A stretch of 64,000 nucleotides of DNA from Terrabacter aerolatus (GCF_007991735.1 NZ_BJYX01000010.1:62001-126000), one strand, 5' to 3'; shown: positions 26,714 through 35,593, numbered from the stretch's first letter. Program-made: numbers and translations. Notes: generated by a model not told the origin, from the letters alone.

Positions 26714-27675
26714 CGGGGTCCCCCGAGCGGCGCGAGGGTGCTCCCGGACTCGGTCAGCGCGAGGAACGCCGCCTCGAGCGGCGTCACGGTCGGTCCCAGC
26801 CCGCGGACGGCGACGCCGGCTCCGACGAGCCGGACGACGAGCTCGTCCACGGCGCTGACGGGACCGCGAGCCACCACGACGTCGTCCTCGGCACGCACAC
26901 CGCCGGGGGCCGACACCAGCTCGAGTCCCGGCGTCTCGCCCACGACACGACGCGCCACGGCAGGGTCCGAGGTCACGACCCGGTAGTCGAGCCGTCCGCT
27001 CTCGGCGGCCAGCTTCTCGACCGGCCCGGAGAAGACCACCCGTCCGTTCGACAGGAGCGTGACCTCCGAGCACAGGGCCGCCACGTCGTCCATGTGGTGG
27101 CTGGAGACGACCACGGCGGCGCCACCGGCGGCGAGCTCACCCAGCAGACCGTGGATGTGCCGCTTGGCCGCGGGGTCGAGACCGTTGGAGGGCTCGTCGA
27201 GCACGAGGAGGCGGGGCCGGGCGAGCAGGGCTGCGGCCAGGCCGAGTCGCTGGCGCATCCCGAGCGAGAAGCCCCGGGGACGGTCGTCGGCGACGTCGCT
27301 GAGACCGACCTGCTCGAGCGCGTCCTCGACCTCGCGGGTCACGTGCGCCCCGTGCCCGCGGAGGGCCGCGAGGGCGGCGAGGTTCTGCCGGGCGGTCAGT
27401 GACGGGTAGAGACCGGGTCCGTCGAGGAAGCCGGACACGCCGCCCGGGGTCCCGAGAACCCGGCGGACCGGGCTGCCGAGGATCTCGAGGGTGCCCCGGT
27501 CGGCGACGGACAGCCCGAGGAGCAGCCCGAGGAGCGTCGTCTTCCCCGCGCCGTTCGGTCCCACGAGGCCGTGCACCTGGCCGAGGGGGATGTCGAGGTC
27601 GACCCCGTCGAGGGCGACGACGTCGCCGTAGTACTTCGTCGTGCTGCGGGAGCGGACTGCGGCCGAGCTCTCCAT
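26710..27675 (-). CDS. ABC transporter ATP-binding protein
   Basis: A 321-residue ATPase: Walker A GPNGAGKTT near residue 39, Q-loop region, signature FSLGMRQRLGLAAALL near 137, Walker B LLVLDEPSNGLDP, and H-loop VVVSSHH. An additional ~80-residue C-terminal domain is typical of ABC-2 exporters of the DrrA/CcmA type. GGAGG precedes the ATG by 9 bases. It is the first gene of a three-gene operon with the permease and phosphoesterase. Confidence 0.93.
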   Translation of the reverse strand: MESSAAVRSRSTTKYYGDVVALDGVDLDIPLGQVHGLVGPNGAGKTTLLGLLLGLSVADRGTLEILGSPVRRVLGTPGGVSGFLDGPGLYPSLTARQNLAALAALRGHGAHVTREVEDALEQVGLSDVADDRPRGFSLGMRQRLGLAAALLARPRLLVLDEPSNGLDPAAKRHIHGLLGELAAGGAAVVVSSHHMDDVAALCSEVTLLSNGRVVFSGPVEKLAAESGRLDYRVVTSDPAVARRVVGETPGLELVSAPGGVRAEDDVVVARGPVSAVDELVVRLVGAGVAVRGLGPTVTPLEAAFLALTESGSTLAPLGGPR

Positions 27676-27820
27676 GTGGTGCCTCCAGATCGTCGAACGA
27701 CAACGACGCTAGGGAGGCCGGGAGGGCCCGGGGCGGCGGGAGCCTGAACCCTGGGCAAACGTCACATTTCGGTAGGGCAGACGCGACCCCTGCGGGGCCG
27801 GACGCCCCTCCGACCTCTAC

Positions 27821-28564
27821 CTACTCGTCGGTCGCGACGAGCTCGACCTCGAAGCCCTCGCCGCTCTCGAGGTAGGCGGCGTAGTGCTGCGGTCCTCCGG
27901 CGTAGGGGTGCCGGTCGGCGAACATCAGCGTCCACCCGCCGTCGCCGCACGCCTCGACGAGCGCGTCGACCTCGGCACGCGAACCACCATGGAACGCAAG
28001 GTGGTTCAGACCGGCACGCGTGCGCTCGTGGCGACCCGCCACGACATCGGGACCGGCCTCGACGACGACGTAGAGCGCCCCGAGCTCCCAGGCCTGACCG
28101 TGCCCCCAGTCGTCGCCCAGTCGGAAGCCGAGCCGGCCGAGCAGCCAGCCCCACTCGCGCCCCGCGGCGGTGATGTCGTCGACCCAGATCTCGACGTGGT
28201 GGAGCCCTCCGCGCGACGGCGCTCCCCCGCCGGGCGCTCCTGACGGGACGCTCGCCCCGCCGAAGTCCCACCTCGCCGCAGCCATGTCGGCCCGTCCACC
28301 CTCGACGAGGCCACCGACCATCGGGGTGCCCTCCGCGCGCCAGTGCTCGAGCGCCTCGTCCTCGAGCCCCTGTGGTGGCCGGCCGTCGGAGCGGATGACC
28401 CGCCACCACGGCAGGTCGGAGCCGTAGCGGCTCATCACCGTGCCGACCGTGCGCGGCCCCATGCCTCCGAGGCGCTTGGCGATGTCGCCGTAGGCGAGCA
28501 CGCGTCCCTCGGGGATGGTGGCGACGAGGTCGAGCACCCGCTCGGCATGGTCCTCCAGCGACAC
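27821..28564 (-). CDS. Fusion of alkyltransferase-like (ATL) domain and VOC/glyoxalase domain
   Basis: A 247-residue two-domain protein. Residues 1-95 are an O6-alkylguanine-DNA alkyltransferase-like domain (HAERVLDLVATIPEGRVL, GGMGPRTVGTVMSRYG). The PCHR active site is replaced by PWWRV, so the methyl-accepting cysteine is absent and it should flag alkylated guanine for excision repair rather than repair it. After a Gly/Pro linker, residues ~120-247 form a vicinal-oxygen-chelate domain (LHHVEIWVDDITAA, LNHLAFHG, VELVATDE). Stand-alone ATL is expected here (Rv3204 position); the VOC extension is unusual. A GTG start 10 bases after the moeZ stop suggests cotranscription. The 145-base gap on its other side holds only a short CCCC-TGC-GGGG stem. 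Confidence 0.85.
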   Translation of the reverse strand: MSLEDHAERVLDLVATIPEGRVLAYGDIAKRLGGMGPRTVGTVMSRYGSDLPWWRVIRSDGRPPQGLEDEALEHWRAEGTPMVGGLVEGGRADMAAARWDFGGASVPSGAPGGGAPSRGGLHHVEIWVDDITAAGREWGWLLGRLGFRLGDDWGHGQAWELGALYVVVEAGPDVVAGRHERTRAGLNHLAFHGGSRAEVDALVEACGDGGWTLMFADRHPYAGGPQHYAAYLESGEGFEVELVATDE

Positions 28565-28574
28565 GGACGTCCTC

Positions 28575-29753
28575 TCAGTACTCGGGCTGGCTCGGGTCGA
28601 TCTCCCGGAGGTAGGCGAGTATGCCGCCCTCGACGTTCGCGACGTCGGTCAGCCCGGCGCGCAGCGCCAGCCGGGTGGCCTCGGCGGAGCGACCACCCAC
28701 CTTGCAGTGGATGAGCACCCTTCTGTCCGAAGGCAGCTCGTCGAAGGCCTCGCCGGACCGGAACCGGTCGAGGTGGATCGCGACCGCACCCGGGATCGAG
28801 GCGATGGCCCGCTCCTCGTCGCCACGGACGTCGACGAGGAGCGGCGGACGTGCTGCCGCGAGCTCCTCGGCCATCTCGTGGACGGTGACCGTCGGCAGGT
28901 CCCCCTCGTCGTGGGCGGCCGCACCCGGCACACCGCAGAACTCGACGTAGTCGATGAGCTCGGTGACAGACGGGTCGTCGCCACAGACGGGGCACTGCGG
29001 GTCGGCCCGCACCGTCAGGGTGTCCCAGGTCTGACGCAGCGCGTCGTGGACCATGAGCCGGCCGACGAGCGGCTCGCCGATACCGAGGAGCAGCTTGATC
29101 GCCTCGGTCGACTGCACCGACCCGATGGCCGCGCACAGCACGCCGAGCACGCCCCCCTCGGCACAGCTCGGCACCGACCCGGGCGGGGGCGGCTCGGGGA
29201 AGACGCACCGGTAACAGGGCCCGTGGCCGGCCCACCAGACCGAGACCTGCCCGTCGAAACGCAGGATCGAGCCCCACACGTGCGGCTTGCCGAGCATCAC
29301 GCAGGCGTCGTTGACGAGGTAGCGCGTGGGGAAGTTGTCGGTGCCGTCGACGACGAGGTCGTAGCCGCCGATGATCTCGAGCGCGTTGGACGAGTCCAGC
29401 GCGACGTCGTGGCGCTCGACCGTGACGTGCGGGTTGACCCGGTGCACGGCCGCCTCGGCCGACTCGGTCTTGGGGCGGCCGATGTCGGCGTCGGAGTGGA
29501 TGACCTGGCGGTGGAGGTTGGTGAGGTCGACGACGTCGGCGTCGACGACGCCGATGGTGCCCACGCCCGCCGCAGCGAGGTAGAGCAGCGCCGGTGACCC
29601 GAGGCCGCCGGCGCCGACGACGAGGACGCGCGCGTTGGCGAGGCGTTCCTGCCCGTCCCGCGCGACGTCGGGCAGCAGGAGATGACGGGCGTACCTCGTC
29701 GTCTCGGCCGTGCTGAGGGCGCGACCCGTCTTGACCAGCGGATCCGTCGGCAT
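28575..29753 (-). CDS. moeZ: MoeZ adenylyltransferase/sulfurtransferase
   Basis: A 392-residue E1-like protein. The ThiF/MoeB domain has the nucleotide loop GAGGLGSPAL near residue 48, and zinc cysteines CYRC (near 181) and CPVC (near 259). A C-terminal rhodanese domain (about 285-385) has the persulfide loop HCKVGGRS. MoeZ adenylates and sulfurates ThiS/MoaD-type carriers for cofactor and cysteine synthesis. All key residues are present. It diverges from the TetR gene. Confidence 0.95.
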   Translation of the reverse strand: MPTDPLVKTGRALSTAETTRYARHLLLPDVARDGQERLANARVLVVGAGGLGSPALLYLAAAGVGTIGVVDADVVDLTNLHRQVIHSDADIGRPKTESAEAAVHRVNPHVTVERHDVALDSSNALEIIGGYDLVVDGTDNFPTRYLVNDACVMLGKPHVWGSILRFDGQVSVWWAGHGPCYRCVFPEPPPPGSVPSCAEGGVLGVLCAAIGSVQSTEAIKLLLGIGEPLVGRLMVHDALRQTWDTLTVRADPQCPVCGDDPSVTELIDYVEFCGVPGAAAHDEGDLPTVTVHEMAEELAAARPPLLVDVRGDEERAIASIPGAVAIHLDRFRSGEAFDELPSDRRVLIHCKVGGRSAEATRLALRAGLTDVANVEGGILAYLREIDPSQPEY

Positions 29754-29854
29754 GCCCTCACCGTACTGCTCGGTATGGTGAGACGGACACGGTCGTCTGC
29801 GGTGGCGGACGGCACGAACGGACGATCGAGCGCCCAGACCCGAAGAGGATCCGC

Positions 29855-30556
29855 ATGGCAGACGAGATGACCCCGCCCGGCCGAGGCCAGCGCCTGCCCC
29901 GATCCGAGCGACGCGCGCAGCTGCTCGACGCCGCGCTCGGGGTGTTCGTCGAGAACGGCTACCACGCCGCCGCGATGGACGACATCGCCGCGCGTGCCGG
30001 AGTCTCCAAACCCGTGCTGTACCAGCACTTCCCGGGCAAGCTCGAGCTCTACCTGGCCCTCATCGACCAGCACACCGGAGAGCTCGAGCAGCTCGTCCGA
30101 GACGCCCTCGCACTCGCGGACAACAAGTCGCGCATCAACACGATGACCCGGGCCTACTTCGACTTCGTCGGGCAGGAGGGCGCCGCCTTCCGCCTCATCT
30201 TCGAGTCCGACCTGGCCAACGAGCCCGAGGTTCGCAGGCGCCTCGACCAGATCGACCTCACCTGCGCCGAGGCGATGGCCACGATCATCCGCAGCGAGAC
30301 CTCGATGGACCAGGAGGAGGCGGTGCTCGTCGGCGTCGCCTTCGTCGGCCTCGCCCAGACCTCGGCGCGGCACTGGCTGACCCACGAGGCGACCCTGTCC
30401 AAGGAGACGGCCGTGCGGATCACGGCGGCGCTCATCCGCCGGGGGTTCGGCGCCTTCCCGCTCGTGGGTCGCGCGGACGGGCGGGCCGACGGCGCGGTCG
30501 AGGACGACCGGCCGTCAGGCACGGCCAGGGAATCGGTCGGCACGCCGGCTGGTTAA
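29855..30556 (+). CDS. TetR/AcrR-family regulator
   Basis: A 233-residue regulator with an N-terminal TetR helix-turn-helix (AALGVFVENGYHAAAMDDIAARAGVSKPVLYQHF, about 25-60). The ligand domain contains FRLIFESDLANEPEVRRRLDQ, a block conserved in the actinobacterial group beside DUF3107 (Rv3208 type). The start ATG follows AGAGGATCCGC. Its target is unknown; autoregulation or control of the divergent moeZ gene is possible. Confidence 0.92.
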   Translation: MADEMTPPGRGQRLPRSERRAQLLDAALGVFVENGYHAAAMDDIAARAGVSKPVLYQHFPGKLELYLALIDQHTGELEQLVRDALALADNKSRINTMTRAYFDFVGQEGAAFRLIFESDLANEPEVRRRLDQIDLTCAEAMATIIRSETSMDQEEAVLVGVAFVGLAQTSARHWLTHEATLSKETAVRITAALIRRGFGAFPLVGRADGRADGAVEDDRPSGTARESVGTPAG

Positions 30557-30612
30557 GGTGACGACAGGGCGCGGCCGACCGCGTCCACCGGAACTGAGAA
30601 AGCAGGTTTGAC

Positions 30613-30834
30613 GTGGAGGTCCGCATCGGCGTGCAGAACGTGGCGCGCGAGATCACCTTCGAGACGACGCAGTCGTCCGACGAGATCCACGCCGCCGTGA
30701 CGGCAGCACTCGGCTCAGACGTCCTCGAGCTGGTCGACGACAAGGGTGGGCGCATCATCGTCCCGTCCGCCTCGATCGGCTACGTGACGACGGGTGCCGA
30801 GCGCAAGGGTGGCGTCGGGTTCGGCGCTCACTGA
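30613..30834 (+). CDS. DUF3107 family protein
   Basis: A 73-residue protein with a GTG start (VEVRIGVQNVAREITFET), predicted as a small alpha/beta fold ending VGFGAH. It matches DUF3107, a short conserved actinobacterial family that follows the TetR gene (M. tuberculosis Rv3208A). Function unknown. It is probably cotranscribed with the TetR gene 56 bases upstream and is followed by a strong terminator. Confidence 0.9.
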   Translation: MEVRIGVQNVAREITFETTQSSDEIHAAVTAALGSDVLELVDDKGGRIIVPSASIGYVTTGAERKGGVGFGAH

Positions 30835-30908
30835 ACGCATACGACAACAGCTCTGCCGCAAGCGATCGCGTCACTCGCACTCGCGTGACGACGTGAGCCC
30901 GCAGCGGT

Positions 30909-30945
30909 GAAAGGGCCGCCGACCCGACGGGTCGGCGGCCCTTTC
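30909..30945 (+). terminator. Intrinsic terminator after DUF3107
   Basis: A perfect 17-bp stem (30909-30925 with 30929-30945) with a GAC loop, followed by CGCTGC that can extend the stem against GCAGCG upstream. Confidence 0.88.
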
Positions 30946-31065
30946 GCTGCTCCCATCAACCTGAGCGTGACCTGAGAGCGTCGGGCGGGTACAGGGAGAG
31001 GGAACGAGTCGGGACCGCCGGGTCGTCGCCGCCCGCACCGCGGGCTCGAAGGAGGAAGCGCCGTC

Positions 31066-31338
31066 ATGATCGGAACCATCCTGGCCGCCCTCGTCGCGGG
31101 TGCGATCGTGGGACCGCTCGCCCGACTGGTGCTTCCGGGCAGGCAGCACATCAGCGTCCTGCTCACCGTGGTCCTCGGGGCCATCGGCTCCCTCATCGGC
31201 GCCTTCATCTACTACAAGGCGACCGGTGTCACCGACACCAAGGGGATCGACTGGATCTCCGGCCTCATCGGCGTCGTCGTCGCGGCCGCCCTCATCGTCG
31301 GCTACGGCATGATCACCGGCAACCGCCAGACGCGTTGA
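31066..31338 (+). CDS. GlsB/YeaQ/YmgE-family membrane protein
   Basis: A 90-residue protein with three transmembrane segments and the glycine-rich motifs of the transglycosylase-associated/GlsB family (MIGTILAALVAGAIVGPLAR, LGAIGSLIGAFIYY). GAAGGAGG lies ahead of the ATG. Members are stress-induced small membrane proteins of unclear mechanism. A paralogue follows at 31527. Confidence 0.9.
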   Translation: MIGTILAALVAGAIVGPLARLVLPGRQHISVLLTVVLGAIGSLIGAFIYYKATGVTDTKGIDWISGLIGVVVAAALIVGYGMITGNRQTR

Positions 31339-31526
31339 GCCGCAGGGCGGGTGCTCGTCAGCCGCCGTGTCGCCTTCGTCCGTCGATGGGCGGAATCCCG
31401 TGGAAATGGCACCCGCCACATCCACCACTCCCGCCTCAAGCGGTGGGACATTGAACTCGTTGCACATATTCGTCCGCACCCCTCGCGGATCAAACGGTCA
31501 CCCGTGACCAGAAGGAGCTGTGACAC

Positions 31527-31790
31527 ATGGTCAGCACCATCATCGGAGCCATCATCGTCGGTGCCATCATCGGCGCCCTCGGTCGGCTGATCCTCCCCGG
31601 CAAGCAGAACATCTCGATCGTCGTGACGATCCTCATCGGCATCGTCGCCAACGTCATCGTCACGTTCGTCGTGCGCCAGCTGGGCTACTCGAACAACGGC
31701 GGCATCGCCTGGATCCCGCTGATCCTCGGCGCCATCGTCGCCGCGATCATCATCGTGCTGTACGGCCGCATGAGCCACAAGTCGGTCTGA
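31527..31790 (+). CDS. GlsB/YeaQ/YmgE-family membrane protein (tandem paralogue)
   Basis: An 87-residue paralogue of the preceding protein with the same three-helix layout (GAIIVGAIIGALGRLILPG, IPLILGAIVAAIIIVLYG). AGAAGGAG precedes the ATG. The 188-base gap before it includes an AT-richer segment (TTGCACATATTCG near 31460) that could be its own promoter. A terminator follows immediately. Confidence 0.9.
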   Translation: MVSTIIGAIIVGAIIGALGRLILPGKQNISIVVTILIGIVANVIVTFVVRQLGYSNNGGIAWIPLILGAIVAAIIIVLYGRMSHKSV

Positions 31791-31802
31791 CCCACGACGC
31801 GA

Positions 31803-31836
31803 CCGAAGGGCCCGACCACGCGGTCGGGCCCTTCGG
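31803..31836. terminator. Terminator after the GlsB pair
   Basis: A perfect 15-bp stem (31803-31817 with 31822-31836) and ACGC loop, 13 bases after the GlsB stop. Confidence 0.88.
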
Positions 31837-31870
31837 CGTGTCCGGGGCCTGTGCGCTCGCAGCTGCCTAT

Positions 31871-31933
31871 GTATGCCGTGTGCCCCGTGGCGTGGGCCCG
31901 CGCACCGGCGCGTGGCCCGGGCGCACGGCATAC
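31871..31933 (-). terminator. Large inverted repeat bounded by GTATGCC/GGCATAC
   Basis: Arms 31871-31885 and 31919-31933 pair over 15 bp with one wobble. The outermost bases are GTATGCC and GGCATAC. The interior is also GC-rich and self-complementary. It lies 10 bases beyond the ferritin-like gene stop, so it probably terminates that gene. It is one of two hairpins here built from the window's over-represented heptamer. Confidence 0.65.
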
Positions 31934-31942
31934 GGCCGGCGG

Positions 31943-32683
31943 TCAGGCCGAGAGGCCGAGGCGCTCCATGCGTCGGGAGTGCTCGTCCGTGAGGCGGGCG
32001 AACATCCGGCCCAGCTCGGCGAGGTCGGCGCCGGCCCGGCCCGGGGCGCCGACGAGGATGCTGGCGAGGGCGTCGCGCTCGACCCCGACCCGCTGGGCCT
32101 GGGTGATGGCCTCACCGACGAGCCGACGGCCCCACAGCGCGAGACGACCGGCGAGCCGCGGCTCGGCCGCGATGGCCTCCCGCACGACGGTGACGGCGAA
32201 CTCGGCCTGCCCCGTGTCCTCGAGCACGCTGACGACGAGGGCCCGGGTGTCCTCGTCGACGTAGCGCGAGATCTCTCGGTAGAAGTCCTGCGCGATGCCC
32301 TCGCCCACATAGGCCTTGACGAGGCCCTCGAGCCAGTCGGACGGGTTCGTGCGCTCGTGGAAGGCGTCGACGGCCGGGACGAACGGCTGCATCGCCGACT
32401 CCGGCTCGACGCCGAGGGACTGGAGCCGCTCGGTCAGCACCGAGTAGTTGCGCAGCTCGTGGGCGGCCAGGACCGCGAGCGCCGACTTGTGCCGCAGTGA
32501 GGGGGCGAGCTCCGCGTCCTTGGCGAGCTGGCTGAAGGCCCGCAGCTCGCCGTAGGCCAGCGCGCCGAGCAGGTCGGTGACCGCCGCGAGGTAGCCGGGC
32601 TCGCCGTCCTGCTCGCCCGGCGTCTGGGCGTGCGCCCAGGGCGGGGTCTGCTCGGTGGTCTCGGGCGCCGCGTCGTCGCTCAT
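31943..32683 (-). CDS. Ferritin-like fold protein
   Basis: A 246-residue helical protein (LLGALAYGELRAFSQLAKDA, SALAVLAAHELRNYSVL, AYVGEGIAQDFYREI, EDTGQAEFAVTVVREAI) with Glu and His residues spaced as in a four-helix diiron bundle. It is the actinobacterial ferritin-like/MiaE-like family found next to RhlE helicases (Rv3210c type). It could be a tRNA or small-molecule hydroxylase; the substrate is unknown. It diverges from the DEAD-box gene. The 233-base gap between them contains TAGACT near 32731, a plausible -10 for the helicase. Confidence 0.85.
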   Translation of the reverse strand: MSDDAAPETTEQTPPWAHAQTPGEQDGEPGYLAAVTDLLGALAYGELRAFSQLAKDAELAPSLRHKSALAVLAAHELRNYSVLTERLQSLGVEPESAMQPFVPAVDAFHERTNPSDWLEGLVKAYVGEGIAQDFYREISRYVDEDTRALVVSVLEDTGQAEFAVTVVREAIAAEPRLAGRLALWGRRLVGEAITQAQRVGVERDALASILVGAPGRAGADLAELGRMFARLTDEHSRRMERLGLSA

Positions 32684-32916
32684 GCGCCCAATCTAGTGAA
32701 GGAGTTCGGGCGTTCTGCCCCCATGCCGGTAGACTGGACCGGACAACTCGGTGCCCGGTCGGCCCTTAGTTTGCCCAGATGGTGCTCGCGGACTCCCCGC
32801 GCACCGGTGGAGCCCGCACCACTGCGAGAGCCACCCACCGTCCCTGACAGTCTCCGATCGGCCCGTCACGCGCCACTGAGCTCCCGCACCGCCGGGGTGC
32901 TCGTGCCGATCGAGAG

Positions 32917-34743
32917 ATGCCCATGACCCAGCCCCACGAGATCTCCGCCGACGCGGAGGTCGCCACGGACGCGCCCGAGACCGTCGTCGACACCACGGTC
33001 GAGCCGGCCCCCGAGACCGTTGCCGAGCCGGCCGTCGAGCTGACCTTCGCCGACTTCGACGTGCACCCCGACATCGTCGCCTCGCTCGCCGACCACGGGA
33101 TCGTCCACCCCTTCCCCATCCAGGCCATGACGCTGCCCGTCGCCCTCGCCGGCCACGACATCATCGGCCAGGCCAAGACCGGCACGGGCAAGACGCTCGG
33201 GTTCGGCGTGCCGATCCTCAACCGCGTGCTCGCCCGCGGTGACGAGGGCTTCGAGGCCCAGGCCCGTCCCGGCAAGCCGCAGGCCCTCGCCGTGGCCCCC
33301 ACCCGCGAGCTCGCCGTCCAGGTCGCGAGCGACCTCGAGCGCGCCGGCCGCAAGCGCGGCGTGCGCGTGCTCACCGTCTACGGCGGCCGCGCCTACGAGC
33401 CCCAGATCGAGGCCCTCAAGGCCGGCGTCGAGGTCGTCGTCGGCACGCCCGGCCGCCTCATCGACCTCGCCAAGCAGGGCCACCTCGACCTGTCGCAAGC
33501 CCGCACCGTCGTGCTCGACGAGGCCGACGAGATGCTCGACCTCGGCTTCCTGCCCGACGTCGAGACCCTCATGTCGCTGACGCCGGCCTCGCGCCAGACC
33601 ATGCTCTTCTCGGCGACCATGCCCGGCGCGATCGTCGCCCTGGCCCGCCGCTACATGTCCCAGCCGACGCACATCCGCGCCATGGGCGACGAGAACGAGA
33701 ACGCCCACACGGTCAAGGCCGTCGAGCAGTTCGTCTACCGCGCCCACGCCATGGACAAGGTCGAGATGCTCTCGCGCATGCTGCAGGCCAACGGCCGCGG
33801 CCTGACGATCATCTTCAGCCGCACCAAGCGCACCGCCGCCAAGGTCGCCGACGAGCTCGTCGAGCGCGGCTTCGCGGCCGCCGCGATCCACGGCGACCTC
33901 GGGCAGGGGGCGCGCGAGCAGGCCCTGCGGGCGTTCCGCAACGGCAAGGTCGACATCCTCGTCGCGACCGACGTCGCCGCCCGTGGCATCGACGTCGAGA
34001 ACGTCACCCACGTCATCAACTACCAGTGCCCCGAGGACGAGAAGACCTACCTGCACCGCATCGGTCGCACGGCGCGCGCCGGCAACACCGGTGTCGCGGT
34101 GACGTTCGTCGACTGGGACGACCTCCACCGCTGGACGCTCATCAACAAGGCCCTGGACCTCGGCATCCCCGAGCCCCAGGAGACCTACTCGAGCTCCGAC
34201 CACCTCTTCACCGACCTCGACATCCCCACCGATGCCAAGGGCCGCCTGCGCCGCTCGCAGCAGAAGCTCGCGGGCCTCGGCGCCGAGGAGATCGAGGACC
34301 TCGGTGAGACGGGCAAGCGCCACGGCAAGTCCGCCGGTGCGGGCCGTGGCGAGCGCAGCGACCGTGACCGGGGCGACCGGGGCGACCGGGGCGACCGGGG
34401 CGACCGGGGGCGCTCGCGCTCCGACCGCGGCCGCGGCGACGCCCAGCCGACCGAGGCCCCCGAGTCCGCCGACCCGTCCGCTCCCGCCGAGGACGGCGAG
34501 AGCCGCCCCCGCCGCAGCCGCAACCGCCGCCGTACGCGTGGAGCCGGGGCCGCGGCCGCCGGCGCCGCGGGCGCGACCGGCGGCGACGAGTCGTCGGCCC
34601 CCGCCGAGGGCGCGTCCGACTCCGGCGCGTCCGACGCCGGCGAGGGCGCCTCGCGTCCGCCGCGTCGCCGCCGTCGTGGTGGTTCCGGTCGGGGCGGTGC
34701 CGGGCGTGGCGAGTCCGCACCCGCGACCACCGCTGCGGAGTGA
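32917..34743 (+). CDS. rhlE: DEAD-box RNA helicase, RhlE-like
   Basis: A protein of about 608 residues: Q-motif region, Walker A AKTGTGKT (near 88), PTRELAVQ, DEAD (near 204), SAT, and HRIGRTARAG (near 384). The C-terminal ~150 residues are a basic, disordered RNA-binding tail with a five-unit Gly-Asp-Arg repeat and later RRRRRGG patches. It unwinds structured RNA, likely in ribosome assembly or mRNA turnover at low temperature. ATG codons at 32917 and 32923 are both possible; GAGAGA fits the second better. Confidence 0.93.
   Translation: MPMTQPHEISADAEVATDAPETVVDTTVEPAPETVAEPAVELTFADFDVHPDIVASLADHGIVHPFPIQAMTLPVALAGHDIIGQAKTGTGKTLGFGVPILNRVLARGDEGFEAQARPGKPQALAVAPTRELAVQVASDLERAGRKRGVRVLTVYGGRAYEPQIEALKAGVEVVVGTPGRLIDLAKQGHLDLSQARTVVLDEADEMLDLGFLPDVETLMSLTPASRQTMLFSATMPGAIVALARRYMSQPTHIRAMGDENENAHTVKAVEQFVYRAHAMDKVEMLSRMLQANGRGLTIIFSRTKRTAAKVADELVERGFAAAAIHGDLGQGAREQALRAFRNGKVDILVATDVAARGIDVENVTHVINYQCPEDEKTYLHRIGRTARAGNTGVAVTFVDWDDLHRWTLINKALDLGIPEPQETYSSSDHLFTDLDIPTDAKGRLRRSQQKLAGLGAEEIEDLGETGKRHGKSAGAGRGERSDRDRGDRGDRGDRGDRGRSRSDRGRGDAQPTEAPESADPSAPAEDGESRPRRSRNRRRTRGAGAAAAGAAGATGGDESSAPAEGASDSGASDAGEGASRPPRRRRRGGSGRGGAGRGESAPATTAAE
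34366..34410 (+). repeat. 9-bp tandem repeat inside rhlE
   Basis: Five copies of GACCGGGGC (the last ends in G) encode repeated Asp-Arg-Gly in the disordered tail. Copy number probably varies between strains by slippage. Confidence 0.9.
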
Positions 34744-34947
34744 CCCCGCGACGTCGAGCCCCAGCGGCTGACGTCGCACCGAGCACGTGACAGGCCCGGG
34801 CGGTCGACACCACGGTGTCCCGCCCGGGCCTTCGCGTACCCCGACGAGGCGCGCCCCGGCCTGCGGGTCCACGGTGCGGTCACAGCGGGTCGGCCCCGGG
34901 AGACGCTCCTACGCTGGCGGGAGACCACGGCACCGAGGAGGACTCCC

Positions 34948-35556
34948 ATGAAGCTGCACGACTGCATCGACGATCGCCTGCGCGCCTTCATCGAGGCGCA
35001 GCACCTCTTCTTCGTCGCGACGGCGCCGCTCGATGCCGATGGTCACGTCAACCTCTCCCCCAAGGGCCTCGACGGGACGTTCGCGGTCCTCGACGAGCAC
35101 TCCGTGGCCTACCTCGACCTCACCGGCAGCGGCTCCGAGACGGTGGCCCACCTGCGCGAGAACGGTCGCATCACCGTCATGTTCTGCGCCTTCGAGGGGC
35201 CGCCGAACATCGTGCGCCTGCACGGCACAGGCCGTTACATCACCCTGCACGACGTCGAGTTCGACTCGTACCGTGGGCTCTTCGCCGACCACCCCGGCGC
35301 GAGGGGTGTCGTCGTCGTCGACGTCGAGCGGGTCTCCGACTCGTGCGGGTATGCCGTCCCCTTCATGAGCCACGAGGCCGACCGGGACCTGCTGACCCGG
35401 TGGGCCGGCAACCGTGGCGAGGAGGGCCTGGCGACCTACCGGGCCACGAAGAACGCCGCGTCCATCGACGGTCTCCCGGCCCTGGACCCCACCACCCCCA
35501 CCCCGCAACACACCGGGCAGTCGCCAACCGCGCCGGTTGCAACCGGCGCGAGCTGA
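34948..35556 (+). CDS. Pyridoxamine 5'-phosphate oxidase-like flavin protein
   Basis: A 202-residue split-barrel protein (FFVATAPLDADGHVNLSPKG, RITVMFCAFEGPPNIVRLHG). It belongs to the PPOX family, which binds FMN, heme or F420. GAGGAGG precedes the ATG. The last ~18 residues (from TPQHTGQSP) are encoded by the palindromic element at 35505-35575, which supplies the stop codon. The natural C-terminus probably ended near ALDPTTPTP. The substrate is unknown. Confidence 0.85.
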   Translation: MKLHDCIDDRLRAFIEAQHLFFVATAPLDADGHVNLSPKGLDGTFAVLDEHSVAYLDLTGSGSETVAHLRENGRITVMFCAFEGPPNIVRLHGTGRYITLHDVEFDSYRGLFADHPGARGVVVVDVERVSDSCGYAVPFMSHEADRDLLTRWAGNRGEEGLATYRATKNAASIDGLPALDPTTPTPQHTGQSPTAPVATGAS

Positions 35557-35575
35557 CCACTGCCCGGTGTGTTGC
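35505..35575. repeat. CAACACACC palindromic element A
   Basis: Outer arms 35505-35521 and 35559-35575 pair perfectly over 17 bp (GCAACACACCGGGCAGT). Inside is a second perfect 22-bp palindrome at 35529-35550 centred on TTGCAA. It shares its terminal GCAACACACC/GGTGTGTTGC with three other elements here. It overlaps the 3' end of the PPOX gene and could also serve as its terminator. Confidence 0.85.
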
Positions 35576-35593
35576 CGGGCATTCATGGCGGGT

